Origin: Pseudooceanicola sp. HF7
GTDB taxonomy: Bacteria; Pseudomonadota; Alphaproteobacteria; Rhodobacterales; Rhodobacteraceae
Direction: 5' to 3'
DNA: 64,000 bases
Assembly (NCBI RefSeq): GCF_011806405.1
Contig: NZ_JAATOW010000003.1
Coordinates: forward strand, 186,001-250,000
Part shown: piece after piece, positions 7,121 to 15,702 of the stretch
Position numbering within the stretch: the stretch's first letter is position 1
How the letters are laid out: every line of letters begins with the position of its first letter
The notes under the pieces: model-generated
The model's database searches: none
Told to the model about the DNA's origin: nothing
The model's input: the letters and a program-made list of their open reading frames with translations, nothing else
Position numbers and translations under genes: made by a program

Positions 7121-8965
7121 TCACTTCTTGCCTTCGTTGGCAGCCGCGGCCTTCTTCTTGCGTTTGAAGGAGCCCTTGATGTTGCCGAAGACGTCCGGTT
7201 TGAACCCGTGGCTCCGCATGATCAGGTACTGCTGGATGAAGGTGATCGTGTTGTTGGTGATCCAGTAGAGCACCAGCCCGCTGGCGAAGTTGCCCAGCAT
7301 GAACATGAAGACCCAGGGCATCCATGCAAAGATCATCTGCTGCGCGGGATCGGTGGGTGCCGGATTCAGTTTCTGCTGCAGCCACATCGAGATGCCCAGA
7401 AGGATCGGCAGGATGCCGAGGTTCAGGATCGACAGGAAGCTGTCCGGGGGCAGGGCGTCCCAGGGAAGCAGGCCGAAGAGGTTGATGATCGAAGTGGGAT
7501 CCGGCGCGCTCAGGTCATGGATCCAGCCCAGCCAGGGCTGGTGACGCAGTTCGAGCGTGACGAAGATCACCTTGTAGAGCGAGAAGAAGATCGGGATCTG
7601 CAGGAGGATCGGCAGGCAGCCCGCGGCGGGGTTCACCTTTTCCTTCTTGTAGAGCTCCATCATCTCTTTCTGAAGCTTCTGGCGGTCGTCGCCGGCGCGC
7701 TCCTTCAGTTTCTCCATCTGGGGCTGCAGTTCCTTCATCTTCGCCATGGAAGCGTAGGATTTGTAGGCCAGCGGGAAGAGCAGGGCTTTCAGGAAGATCG
7801 TCATCGCGATGATCGACCAGCCCATGTTGCCGATGAAACCGTGAAGCCAGTGAATCAACCAGAAGATCGGCTTGGTCAGGAAGAAGAACCAGCCCCAGTC
7901 GATCGCGTCGATGAAGCGGGTCACGCCATCGGCTTCGTATTCCTTGATGGTTTCCCATTCCTTGGCGCCGGAGAAGAGCTGCGTGTCGATGTCCAGCGTC
8001 TCGCCCGGGGCGATCTCTGCCGTGCTCAGAACGGCTTCGGTCTGGTAGACATCCTGGGTGGGGTAGTACTTGACCGTGGAGCGGAAGGGCTGGTCACCGG
8101 GGATCAGCGTCGACATCCAGTAGTGTTCGGTGAAACCGATCCAGCCGCTTTCGCTGACTTCGATCCGGCTGGCGGGGGCGCCTTCGCGGTTGTCGAAGTC
8201 AAGGTCGTCCATCTTCTTGTAGGTTTCTTCCTCAAGCTCGCCATCCGACATGCGGATCAGGCCTTCGTGCACAACGAAGTAGCTTTGCAGGTCGGACGGC
8301 AGGCCGTGACGGCGCAGAAGGCCGTAGGGCCGCATGGAGACAGCCGCATCGCCGGTGTTCTCGACCGACTGGCGGATCGTGAACATGAACTTGTCATCAA
8401 CGGAGTAGGTCTGACGGAAGATCAGGCCGGCGCCGTTGTCCCAGACCAGCGTGACGGGGCTGTCCGGGGTCAGCGTCTCGCCGCTTTCCAGTTCCCAGGG
8501 GGTGTTCGCACCGGGCACGGCCTCGGCATCGACGTTGGTTCCGGGGATCCAGCCGTAGAGCGTGTAATAAGCGTCTGTCGTGCCCTGCGGATTGAACAGG
8601 CGCACGTCGGGGCTGCCGGGCTCAAGCGTCTGGCGGTAGTTTGTCAGCGCCAGGTCGTCGATCCGCCCGCCGGTCAGCGCAATGGAGCCCTCGAGGCTCG
8701 GCGTTTCGATCTGGACACGGGGGCTGTCGGCCAGGGGGGTGTCGCCCAGGGTCGCGGTGTTCGCCGCGCCGTCGGCTTCGGTGCCGGGCGTGAGCCTTGC
8801 GCCGGTGCCGCCTGCGGACGGGTCGCTGCCCTCGCTCTGGCTCGCGGTCAGTTCAGGAGCCTGATCCGGAGCCTGGTCCTGGGGTGGAAAGATGAGGAAC
8901 CAGGCGATCACCACGATGAAGCTGAGCACCGTGGCCAGGATAAGGTTCTTGTTCTGATCGTCCAT
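7121..8965 (-). CDS. yidC: Membrane protein insertase YidC
   Basis: YidC inserts proteins into the inner membrane, alone or with SecYEG. The 614-residue product has an N-terminal transmembrane segment (about residues 8-26), a linker rich in Asp/Thr/Gly, and the large periplasmic P1 domain (about 60-350). Five C-terminal membrane segments surround a coiled cytoplasmic loop rich in Met/Lys (MAKMKELQPQMEKLKE). The conserved AGCLPILLQIPIFFSLY segment is present. The C-terminus is lysine-rich. It lies downstream of rpmH-rnpA-yidD but is separated from them by ttcA, an EAL gene and a 454-bp gap. Confidence 0.97.
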   Translation of the reverse strand: MDDQNKNLILATVLSFIVVIAWFLIFPPQDQAPDQAPELTASQSEGSDPSAGGTGARLTPGTEADGAANTATLGDTPLADSPRVQIETPSLEGSIALTGGRIDDLALTNYRQTLEPGSPDVRLFNPQGTTDAYYTLYGWIPGTNVDAEAVPGANTPWELESGETLTPDSPVTLVWDNGAGLIFRQTYSVDDKFMFTIRQSVENTGDAAVSMRPYGLLRRHGLPSDLQSYFVVHEGLIRMSDGELEEETYKKMDDLDFDNREGAPASRIEVSESGWIGFTEHYWMSTLIPGDQPFRSTVKYYPTQDVYQTEAVLSTAEIAPGETLDIDTQLFSGAKEWETIKEYEADGVTRFIDAIDWGWFFFLTKPIFWLIHWLHGFIGNMGWSIIAMTIFLKALLFPLAYKSYASMAKMKELQPQMEKLKERAGDDRQKLQKEMMELYKKEKVNPAAGCLPILLQIPIFFSLYKVIFVTLELRHQPWLGWIHDLSAPDPTSIINLFGLLPWDALPPDSFLSILNLGILPILLGISMWLQQKLNPAPTDPAQQMIFAWMPWVFMFMLGNFASGLVLYWITNNTITFIQQYLIMRSHGFKPDVFGNIKGSFKRKKKAAAANEGKK

Positions 8966-9419
8966 CGCGATGCGTTACCTTTGGTATTTGCCGTATGGGG
9001 TGGTCTTTGGGGGTTCAACCTGCCGCAAGGCCAAAGGTCAAGGGGCAACCCCCCGTCGGAGGCCTTGCAGATACAGGATTCTGGCCCGCGCGCCAACAGA
9101 AGCCGGGTCAATGCGGGTTCCGTCGTGCCCATGCCCGCGTCGGGCCAAGTCCCGGCGCCGCAACGGGTTCAGCGTTCCAACGGTATTGGCGCCGCACCAG
9201 CGCGCGGGATTGTGAATGACGTGATCTGGGGATCGGGACGTCGCCCCGACAAGTTGAGCTCGCTGAGTCTCTGCGGGCCGTTGGCCCAGATCAGCGGAAT
9301 GACAGGCCGCCGAAGGTGCGGGCGAAACGCACTGGGGCAGGGGAATCCTGTCGCGCGGCGGGTAGGGGGCAAGCTCCTGCTGATGGTCAGGTGGCGCTGA
9401 TTTCGCGCCCCTTCAAGTG
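8966..9419. other. 454-bp intergenic region without a recognised gene
   Basis: No convincing coding frame, tRNA or known RNA motif is seen here. I looked for the SRP RNA, RNase P RNA and tmRNA core sequences and did not find them. A minus-strand TTGAAC element near 9014 could be part of the yidC promoter but the matching -10 is poor. A GC hairpin around 9236-9252 is not followed by a T-run. Confidence 0.5.
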
Positions 9420-10985
9420 TCAGGTTCCGGCACCACGCCCGAACTTCGGAGCTTCCGACAGGCTTGCATGATGCGCCCGGACCCATTCCGCCGTCTGGTC
9501 GAAGGGCATGGGGCGGGCGATCTCATATCCCTGCACATGGTTACAGCCAAGCTGCGCGAGCATCGTGTGTTCGCCGGCCGTTTCCACGCCTTCTGCAAGG
9601 GTGGACAGGCCCAGCCGTTCCGCCATCGTCAGGATGGCAGAGACCATGCGCTGCTGCTCCGGATCGCGATCCACCTTCATCACGAAGCTGCGGTCGATCT
9701 TCAGCCGTTCGACAGAGAAGCGCCGAATGGAAGAGATGGAGGCATGGCCCGTCCCGAAGTCATCCAGGTCGATCCGGCAGCCGAGCTCTGCCAGGGCGTT
9801 GATATTGCGGGAAACCACGTCGTCCGGCGAGGAGGCGACGACGGTTTCCAGGACTTCTACGGCCAGCCGGTCCGGCGTCAGGCCGTAGCGATCCAGCTGC
9901 CAGCGGACCTTTTCGACCAGCCGGGGATTGCGCAGCTCTTCCGTGGCGAAGTTCACGCCGACCTGGGGCACGTTCACCCCGGCCTGGTCCCAATCTCGAA
10001 GCGCCTGAAGGGCGGCAACCAGCATGACATCGCCCAGCCGCTCCATCTGGCCGGATTGCTCCACCAGTGGAATGAACTCCGCCGGAGAGATCATGCCCCG
10101 TTCCGGGTGGCACCAGCGCGCCAAGGCCTCGAACCCGGTGACAAGGCCGGTATCGGTAGAGACCTGGGGCTGGAAAAAGGCTACGATCTGCTCCGCTTCC
10201 ATCGCTGCGGCGACCTCATCCGCCATGAGGGAGCGTGCCTGCTGTCGCCGCCGCATATCCGCAGAGAAGGAGCGTATCGCCGAGGGGCCGAACCGCATGG
10301 CTTCGCGCAGCGCCGTATCGGTCGCACAGACCAGTGCGGCGCCGGTCGGCATCGGGCTGCGCGCGCCCAAGCAGAAGCCGATCGAACAAGAGACATAGAC
10401 CGTGGTCGCATCCAGGCTCATCGGTTCCTGGACCGCGGCCTGCAGACGCGCGGAAAGCTGGATCATCTCTTCCAGGTCCAGCCGAGTGACCGGGGCTATG
10501 GAAATGCCGAAGCCGGCCTCACTGATCTTGCAAAGGACATCTCCGTCCCGCAGGACCTTTCGCAACCGGCCTGCCGTGCGATTGAGCAGATTGTCCGCTG
10601 CGGCATTTCCGTAGCGTTCGGCAAAAATGGCGAAGTCATCAAGTTGCAGCATCAGGCAAGCGGTTCGGCGCGGAGAGACCTCCTGCACCTGCAGGCCGTG
10701 ATCGGCTGCGCGCTCAAGGGTGTCGCGCAGGCCCAACCCGGTGGTTGCATCGCGCGGCCGATGAGGGGGCAGGCCGTCCTCCTTCGGGGCAGCAAGAAGC
10801 ACCAGCGCCAGCGGCAGGGCGAGGGCGGTCAGGATCAGCGCCATTTCCCCGGCTACCCAATAGGCAACAAGGCACAGGGCCGGCAGAAGCGCCAACATCC
10901 AGGGCTCTGACAGGCTGCGCCGCAGACGGGCGACGATCCTCGAGTTATCCTTGCGCTGGCGATCCACCATTTCAGCCTGTCCCAA
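9420..10985 (-). CDS. EAL domain c-di-GMP phosphodiesterase with degenerate GGDEF domain
   Basis: This 521-residue protein is anchored by two membrane segments (about residues 28-66). The GGDEF-like domain (about 80-250) has SEAGF at the GGDEF position (155-159) and so should not make c-di-GMP. The EAL domain (about 255-510) keeps EAL (286-288), N345, DDFGTG (408-413), KIDRSF, EGVET (465-469) and QGYEIARP. It is therefore predicted to hydrolyse c-di-GMP, with the dead GGDEF possibly a GTP sensor. It follows ttcA on the same strand within the rpmH-yidC region. It is followed by a 454-bp gap before yidC. Confidence 0.88.
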   Translation of the reverse strand: MGQAEMVDRQRKDNSRIVARLRRSLSEPWMLALLPALCLVAYWVAGEMALILTALALPLALVLLAAPKEDGLPPHRPRDATTGLGLRDTLERAADHGLQVQEVSPRRTACLMLQLDDFAIFAERYGNAAADNLLNRTAGRLRKVLRDGDVLCKISEAGFGISIAPVTRLDLEEMIQLSARLQAAVQEPMSLDATTVYVSCSIGFCLGARSPMPTGAALVCATDTALREAMRFGPSAIRSFSADMRRRQQARSLMADEVAAAMEAEQIVAFFQPQVSTDTGLVTGFEALARWCHPERGMISPAEFIPLVEQSGQMERLGDVMLVAALQALRDWDQAGVNVPQVGVNFATEELRNPRLVEKVRWQLDRYGLTPDRLAVEVLETVVASSPDDVVSRNINALAELGCRIDLDDFGTGHASISSIRRFSVERLKIDRSFVMKVDRDPEQQRMVSAILTMAERLGLSTLAEGVETAGEHTMLAQLGCNHVQGYEIARPMPFDQTAEWVRAHHASLSEAPKFGRGAGT

Positions 10986-11027
10986 TACGGTCTTGGGGCA
11001 AGCTAGGACCAGAAGTTCAACAGCGGT

Positions 11028-11891
11028 TTAACGCAGGTCGGGAATTCCGTCCTCGTCGTCCTGTTTGGGGTTGAGGGTCAGACCGGCAAAATCGAAAAGC
11101 TTGGGATCCAGAAGGTGCGAGGGCCGCGTGTTGGTCAGCGCCTTGAACATCTTCTGGCGGCGCCCGGGGGCGTTCTTTTCCCAGCCATCAAGAAGCTGCT
11201 TCACCTGCTGACGCTGCAGGCCGTCCTGGCTGCCGCACAGGTCGCAGGGGATGATCGGATAGTTCATCGCCCGGGCAAATTTGTCGCAATCCTCTTCGGC
11301 CACATGGGCAAGCGGGCGATAGAGGAACAGGTCGCCCTCTTCGTTCACCAGCTTCGGCGGCATGGTGGCCAGCCGGGACCCATGGAAGAGATTCATGAAA
11401 AACGTCTCGAGGATATCGTCACGGTGATGGCCCAGGACCACGGCCGTGCAGCCTTCTTCCCGCGCGATGCGGTAAAGGTTTCCCCGGCGCAGACGCGAGC
11501 AAAGCGCGCAGTAGGTCCGGCCCGCCGGCACCTTGTCCATCACGATGGAATAGGTGTCCTGGAACTCGATCCGGTTGGGCACGCCCATCTTTTCCAGGAA
11601 CTCGGGCAGGACAGTGGCGGGAAAACCCGGCTGACCCTGATCGAGGTTGCAGGCCAGAAGCTCCACCGGAAGAAGGCCGCGCCACTTCAGTTCATGCAGG
11701 ACCGCCAGAAGGGTGTAGCTGTCCTTGCCGCCGGACAGGCAGACCAGCCACTTCGCGTCGCGTTCGATCATACCGTATTGTTCGACGGCCTCGCGGGTTT
11801 GGCGCACGATCCGCTTGCGGAGCTTCTTGAACTCCGTCGTCTGGGGGGCACCGTGGAAGAGCGGATGGATCTCGTCGCTATCGTCCAGCAT
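11028..11891 (-). CDS. ttcA: tRNA 2-thiocytidine(32) synthetase TtcA
   Basis: TtcA adds sulfur to cytidine 32 of some tRNAs using ATP and a 4Fe-4S cluster. The 287-residue product has the PP-loop SGGKDSY (about residues 54-60), the central CALC motif followed by SRLRRGNLY, and the second CDLCGSQ motif. All are characteristic of TtcA rather than TilS. Length is typical. It lies 100 bp downstream of yidD and 42 bp upstream of the EAL gene, all on the same strand. Confidence 0.94.
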   Translation of the reverse strand: MLDDSDEIHPLFHGAPQTTEFKKLRKRIVRQTREAVEQYGMIERDAKWLVCLSGGKDSYTLLAVLHELKWRGLLPVELLACNLDQGQPGFPATVLPEFLEKMGVPNRIEFQDTYSIVMDKVPAGRTYCALCSRLRRGNLYRIAREEGCTAVVLGHHRDDILETFFMNLFHGSRLATMPPKLVNEEGDLFLYRPLAHVAEEDCDKFARAMNYPIIPCDLCGSQDGLQRQQVKQLLDGWEKNAPGRRQKMFKALTNTRPSHLLDPKLFDFAGLTLNPKQDDEDGIPDLR

Positions 11892-11991
11892 GGGCAGGGT
11901 CTCCGGGTGTCTGGCCCGGTGGGGGACCCGCCCGGGATGATCGTTACGTCTTTAGCAGAAGGAGGTCGGCGGAAACAGGGCGCCGAACGGC

Positions 11992-12213
11992 CTAGTCCGG
12001 GACATCGTCCACGCCCATGCCGCCCCAGGGGTGGCACCGCCCGACGCGCCTGAGCGACAGCCAGAAGCCCTTTGCAGCACCGTGTTTCTCAAGCGCTTCC
12101 AGGATGTAGGCGGAGCAGGTCGGATCGTAGCGGCAATTATAGCCCACCCAGGGGGAAAAGATCAGCCGATATGCGCGAATTGGCAGGGACAGAACCCAGG
12201 CAGCCGGCTTCAT
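11992..12213 (-). CDS. yidD: Membrane protein insertion efficiency factor YidD
   Basis: This small protein (73 residues) has an amphipathic N-terminus ([15 protein letters not shown]) and the three family cysteines in [17 protein letters not shown]. It also carries the [10 protein letters not shown] segment typical of YidD. It helps YidC-dependent insertion at the inner membrane. The start overlaps the rnpA stop by 4 bp, the standard arrangement. Confidence 0.94.
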   Translation of the reverse strand: MKPAAWVLSLPIRAYRLIFSPWVGYNCRYDPTCSAYILEALEKHGAAKGFWLSLRRVGRCHPWGGMGVDDVPD

Positions 12214-12671
12214 GACCGCTCTCCGGCAGATCCGTGGATCTTGCGAAGGGCCTGTTCCAGGTCCTGCACGAGCAGGGCAAAGTTGCGCTCCGCCGTGGCA
12301 TCCTTGCGCCCGATCAACACGTAATCCCAGCCGGGGTGACCGTGGGTCGGCAGTACCTGGCGGGCGATCTCTCTGAGGCGGCGCTTGGCGCGGTTGCGGG
12401 CCACGGCATTGCCGACCTTCTTGGAGCAGGTGAAGCCCACCCGCACCACGCCGTCTTCGGCACGCTTGCGCGCTTGGACCATCATCGCCGGCGTGCCCTG
12501 CCGCTTGGCGCGCGCCGCCAGCAGGAAATCACTGCGCTTGGTCAGCACGTTCAGCACGCCGGAGCGGCGACTGCCGGGCAGGGAGGTGTCCGCGCATAGA
12601 GAAACCGCCGAAGCCTGCCCCGGTGCTTCCGCTTTTGCGGTCTCGGGAAGGGCTTTCGGCGGTGTCATCAT
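12210..12671 (-). CDS. rnpA: Ribonuclease P protein component
   Basis: RnpA is the protein subunit of RNase P, which matures tRNA 5' ends. The product has the basic RNA-binding signature [10 protein letters not shown] and the preceding [13 protein letters not shown] strand. At 153 residues it is longer than most family members because of about 40 extra N-terminal residues rich in Ala/Pro. An alternative start just before VLTKRSDFL is possible but I see no ATG there. It lies between rpmH and yidD in the usual order. Confidence 0.93.
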   Translation of the reverse strand: MMTPPKALPETAKAEAPGQASAVSLCADTSLPGSRRSGVLNVLTKRSDFLLAARAKRQGTPAMMVQARKRAEDGVVRVGFTCSKKVGNAVARNRAKRRLREIARQVLPTHGHPGWDYVLIGRKDATAERNFALLVQDLEQALRKIHGSAGERS

Positions 12672-12708
12672 TTCCGAACCTCTTCAGGCGAAGAGGGCCA
12701 AGACGCTC

Positions 12709-12843
12709 TTACGCGCTCAGCGACTTACGGCCGCGTGCGCGACGGGCGTTCAGGATCTTCCGGCCGGCCTTGGTGGCCATGCGGGACCGGAAACCGTGGC
12801 GCCGTTTGCGGACCAGGTTCGAAGGTTGATAGGTGCGTTTCAT
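12709..12843 (-). CDS. rpmH: 50S ribosomal protein L34
   Basis: A 44-residue basic protein beginning [18 protein letters not shown] and ending GRKSLSA is a full-length L34 of the large ribosomal subunit. It is the first gene of the rpmH-rnpA-yidD cluster. A near-consensus promoter lies about 160 bp upstream. Confidence 0.97.
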   Translation of the reverse strand: MKRTYQPSNLVRKRRHGFRSRMATKAGRKILNARRARGRKSLSA

Positions 12844-13001
12844 CGCTCCGTCTCCGTTTCATTGCCGCCGGGCACGCCCCGCGGATTGATCTTAGCCCTG
12901 AACGGCGGCGGCTCTTTCAGAGCAGCGTCACTGAGCAGGGCAGTGGGCAAAGCGGGAGCAATCCGGGAATCGCCCCGTGGCCCGCGCATTTCGAAGCCCG
13001 G

Positions 13002-13030
13002 TCTATAAGTAGGCCCTGCACCTTTGTCAA
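13002..13030 (-). promoter_or_regulatory. Predicted sigma-70 promoter of rpmH operon
   Basis: On the minus strand TTGACA (13030-13025) and TATAGA (13007-13002) are separated by exactly 17 bp. This is the best housekeeping promoter I see in the window, giving a leader of about 150 nt before rpmH. Confidence 0.8.
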
Positions 13031-13248
13031 ACCCGTGTACCCCGTTTGGGACATAATTTTCCGGCCCTGACAGGCTGGTGCGACGGGACGGAGGCGGGTG
13101 GTGAAAAGGTGCCGTTTTCCCCGCCTTGCGTCAACGCAGAGGCCACGCGGGGCGAGGTGGGCGGCAAGAATCCCCGATGCCCCTTCAAAATCGGCGAGAA
13201 AAGCTCATATTCCCGGCATGATAATGGCTCACCTGAGTGTTACGAAAA

Positions 13249-13277
13249 TTGGCAAATCCGTGACTAACCTTTACGAT
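13249..13277 (+). promoter_or_regulatory. Predicted promoter of the histidine kinase gene
   Basis: TTGGCA and TACGAT with a 17-bp spacer lie in a locally AT-richer stretch, 52 bp before the kinase start codon. The 485-bp region between rpmH and the kinase otherwise holds no gene I can support. Confidence 0.5.
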
Positions 13278-13328
13278 TCGCAATTCCGTAGCGCCCGACA
13301 CCGGGCCCTGGTATTTTAGGCCGCGCAT

Positions 13329-14729
13329 ATGTTCCGTTCGCTTTCTGGCCGTTTCCTGATCCTCACGGTGATCTTCGTGATCCTGGCAGAGGTCCTGATC
13401 CTTGTCCCCTCCGTCGCGCGAGTGAGAGAGGACTACCTGCTGTCGCGCCTTGAACGGGCCCAGATCGCCTCTCTTGCGCTGCTGGCCGATGACATGATCA
13501 GTTCCGACCTTGAGCAGGAGCTGCTGAAGAATGCCGGTGTCTACAACGTCGTTCTGCGTCGCGACGAAGCCCGCCAGCTTGTCCTGTCCTCTGAAGTGCC
13601 GGGCCCGGTGACGGCAACCTATGACCTGCGTGACCCGACGGCGATCCAGCTGATCCGGGATTCGCTCTACCAGCTCTTCCAGCCGGAGAACCGCGTCATC
13701 CGCGTGATCGGCAACCCGGTGCGGGAAGCCGGGCTGGAGATCGAGGTTACCATGTCCACCAACCCCTTGCGCAACACGATGCTGGAAAGCGCCGGAAGCA
13801 TCTTTCTTCTCTCGGCGATCTTCTCTGTCGTGACGGCCTTCCTGCTCTTCTTCTCCGTGCGCAGCGTGATCCTGAAGCCGATCAAGGGTGTGATCGGCCA
13901 TATGCATGTCTATGCGCAGGATCCCGAGGACGCCCGGCGCATCATCGAACCCTCTGCCTCTCTGCGGGACCTGCGCGAGGCAGAGATCGCCCTGCATGAT
14001 CTGCAGACGCAATTGACCGGAGCGTTGCGCCAGAAGGAACGCCTTGCCCAGCTTGGATCCGCCGTGGCCAAGATCAGCCATGACCTGCGAAACATCCTGA
14101 CATCCGCCCAGCTCTTTTCCGACAGGCTTGAGGGGAGCGACGATCCCACGGTCAAGCGGCTGGCCCCGAAGGTGGTATCCTCGGTATCTCGGGCGGTGAA
14201 CCTTTGCGAAGCGACCCTGGCTTTTGGCAAGGCCGAGGAACCGGCGCCCCGGCTGGCGCAGGTGTCGCTGATCGATATCGTCGGTGACGTGATCGACAGC
14301 GAACGCCTTGCGGTGGGGGAGGACGATATCTCTTTCGCCGAGGATATTCCTGCAACGATGCGCCTGCGTGCGGATCCAGAGCAGCTCTATCGCGTGATCT
14401 TCAACCTGGTGCGCAACGCCCGGCAGGCGATCGAAAGCTCGGGCGAGGGCGGAGAGATCGCCGTGGGCGCCGAAGAAAGCAACACACACTGGCTGATCCG
14501 AATCTCCGATACCGGGCCGGGTCTGCCCCCCAAGGCGCAGGAGAATCTTTTTACGCCGTTCCAGGGTGGTGCCCGGAAGGGGGGGACCGGCCTGGGCCTT
14601 GTCATCTCTGCGGAACTGGTGCGTGGGCACGGCGGACAGATCGAACTGGAAAGGACAGGGCCGGAGGGAACGGTCTTCCTGGTGCTCTTGCCGAAAGAGA
14701 TTACGCACCTTGGTTTGGCGGCGCGCTGA
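13329..14729 (+). CDS. Orphan sensor histidine kinase
   Basis: This 466-residue membrane kinase has two transmembrane segments (about residues 9-29 and 157-177) flanking a periplasmic domain of about 125 residues with no recognised fold. After a HAMP-like linker comes the dimerisation helix with phospho-acceptor His251 in KISHDLRN. The ATPase domain has an N-box (N359/N363), a G1 DTGPGLP box at 394-400 and a G2 GGTGLGL box at 418-424. The H-box 'HDLRN' is the variant used by HPK4-like kinases. No response regulator is nearby, so its partner is elsewhere. The start has no clear Shine-Dalgarno site. Confidence 0.9.
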   Translation: MFRSLSGRFLILTVIFVILAEVLILVPSVARVREDYLLSRLERAQIASLALLADDMISSDLEQELLKNAGVYNVVLRRDEARQLVLSSEVPGPVTATYDLRDPTAIQLIRDSLYQLFQPENRVIRVIGNPVREAGLEIEVTMSTNPLRNTMLESAGSIFLLSAIFSVVTAFLLFFSVRSVILKPIKGVIGHMHVYAQDPEDARRIIEPSASLRDLREAEIALHDLQTQLTGALRQKERLAQLGSAVAKISHDLRNILTSAQLFSDRLEGSDDPTVKRLAPKVVSSVSRAVNLCEATLAFGKAEEPAPRLAQVSLIDIVGDVIDSERLAVGEDDISFAEDIPATMRLRADPEQLYRVIFNLVRNARQAIESSGEGGEIAVGAEESNTHWLIRISDTGPGLPPKAQENLFTPFQGGARKGGTGLGLVISAELVRGHGGQIELERTGPEGTVFLVLLPKEITHLGLAAR

Positions 14730-14794
14730 GCTCCGCCATCCTGCGGTTTGAAAGAAATTTGCGGGGTCACGTCGGGTAAATCCGGATTTTGCTC

Positions 14795-14823
14795 TTGCAT
14801 ACCCCCGGGCCAGATTGTACATC
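14795..14823 (+). promoter_or_regulatory. Predicted promoter of tRNA-Arg
   Basis: TTGCAT and TACATC separated by 17 bp would place the start site about 4-5 bp before the mature tRNA 5' end. Confidence 0.6.
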
Positions 14824-14833
14824 GCCCAAACGC

Positions 14834-14910
14834 GCTCCGATAGCTCAGCTGGATAGAGTACTTGACTACGAATCAAGGGGTCGGGGGTTCGAATCCTCCT
14901 CGGAGCGCCA
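14834..14910 (+). tRNA. tRNA-Arg (anticodon ACG)
   Basis: A 77-nt cloverleaf is present. The acceptor GCTCCGA pairs with TCGGAGC and the anticodon stem CTTGA / TCAAG holds the loop CTACGAA (anticodon ACG, read as inosine for CGN codons). The T-arm is GGGGG TTCGAAT CCTCC and the 3' CCA is encoded at 14908-14910. Confidence 0.97.
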
Positions 14911-15178
14911 TTATTTCCATCCAGCTGCAGATCACGCGACACGACTGGCCTTGAGGTCAGGTGTCTGAATTTGCAGGCGGAAATTCCAGCACACTTCCAT
15001 AGTTGTTTCGCGTTCCAATGGCATGAGCCGCCTGGCGTAGTCGCGCCATGATAGGCACCGCGCCGAGCAGGGCTTGGCTATGTCCTCGATCCTCTTTTGG
15101 GAAACTGCGGATCCGGGGTAGGCTGCTGGCATGAGTATGGCAGCCTTTGCCGTACCTCGACCTGCAGGGGAGAGTTCT

Positions 15179-15529
15179 ATGAAGATGCCTTTGATCGCGA
15201 CCGCCTGTGCCCTTTCGCTTCTGTGCGCGGGTGGCTCACCGGTTCTTGCCGCCAGTTTCGACTGCGATGCGGCGGGCCTCAGCCCGAATGAACAGACAAT
15301 CTGCGGCAACCGTACGCTTGATGACCAGGATGTGGAGATGGCGACGATGTACACCTTCCTGGTCGGCCTCTTCGCAATGGGCCAGGCCGGAGAAATGCGG
15401 GACCAGCAAACCGCCTGGCTGAAACAGAGAGAGGCCTGCGGCACGGATGTGGCCTGCATCAAGGCCGCCTATGACACGCGGATCGCCCAGCTTCAGAAGG
15501 CTTACGATGCGATAGACAAGCCGATCTGA
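15179..15529 (+). CDS. Secreted LprI-like (DUF1311-type) protein
   Basis: This 116-residue exported protein has a signal peptide ending near PVLAA. A small helical domain with four cysteines follows (FDCDAAGLSPNEQTIC ... EACGTDVACIKAAY), the pattern of the LprI/DUF1311 family whose M. tuberculosis member inhibits lysozyme. The periplasmic role here is inferred only. The ATG at 15179 is chosen because AGGGGAG lies 7 bp upstream and the signal peptide starts there; the frame is open earlier. It is a single gene, with 268 bp between the tRNA and this start that hold nothing I recognise. Confidence 0.78.
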   Translation: MKMPLIATACALSLLCAGGSPVLAASFDCDAAGLSPNEQTICGNRTLDDQDVEMATMYTFLVGLFAMGQAGEMRDQQTAWLKQREACGTDVACIKAAYDTRIAQLQKAYDAIDKPI

Positions 15530-15702
15530 GTGATCTGCCGGGTTTCGGTCGAAAATGCCGCGAAACGCCGGTGTTTCATCCTAAGGTGGAAAAATACGTT
15601 GAAATCTCGTGCTTTGCGGGCTGATGTGGGTTGAGGATGACCTTGGGGTAGCTGGGTGGCTTCCCCGGGTCGCAATCGAACATCCGCAAGCGGGGGCGCC
15701 TC

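Noticed and set aside
6371-9400. 1009-codon open frame on the plus strand
   Set aside because: It lies antisense to MOSC and yidC and has the His/Gln/Arg/Gly-rich composition of a reverse-strand shadow in GC-rich DNA.
13185-14942. 585-codon minus-strand frame
   Set aside because: It is antisense to the histidine kinase and runs through the tRNA-Arg gene, which excludes coding use.
15530-15702. Glycine riboswitch before the alanine symporter
   Set aside because: The conserved glycine-aptamer core sequences are not present in this leader.
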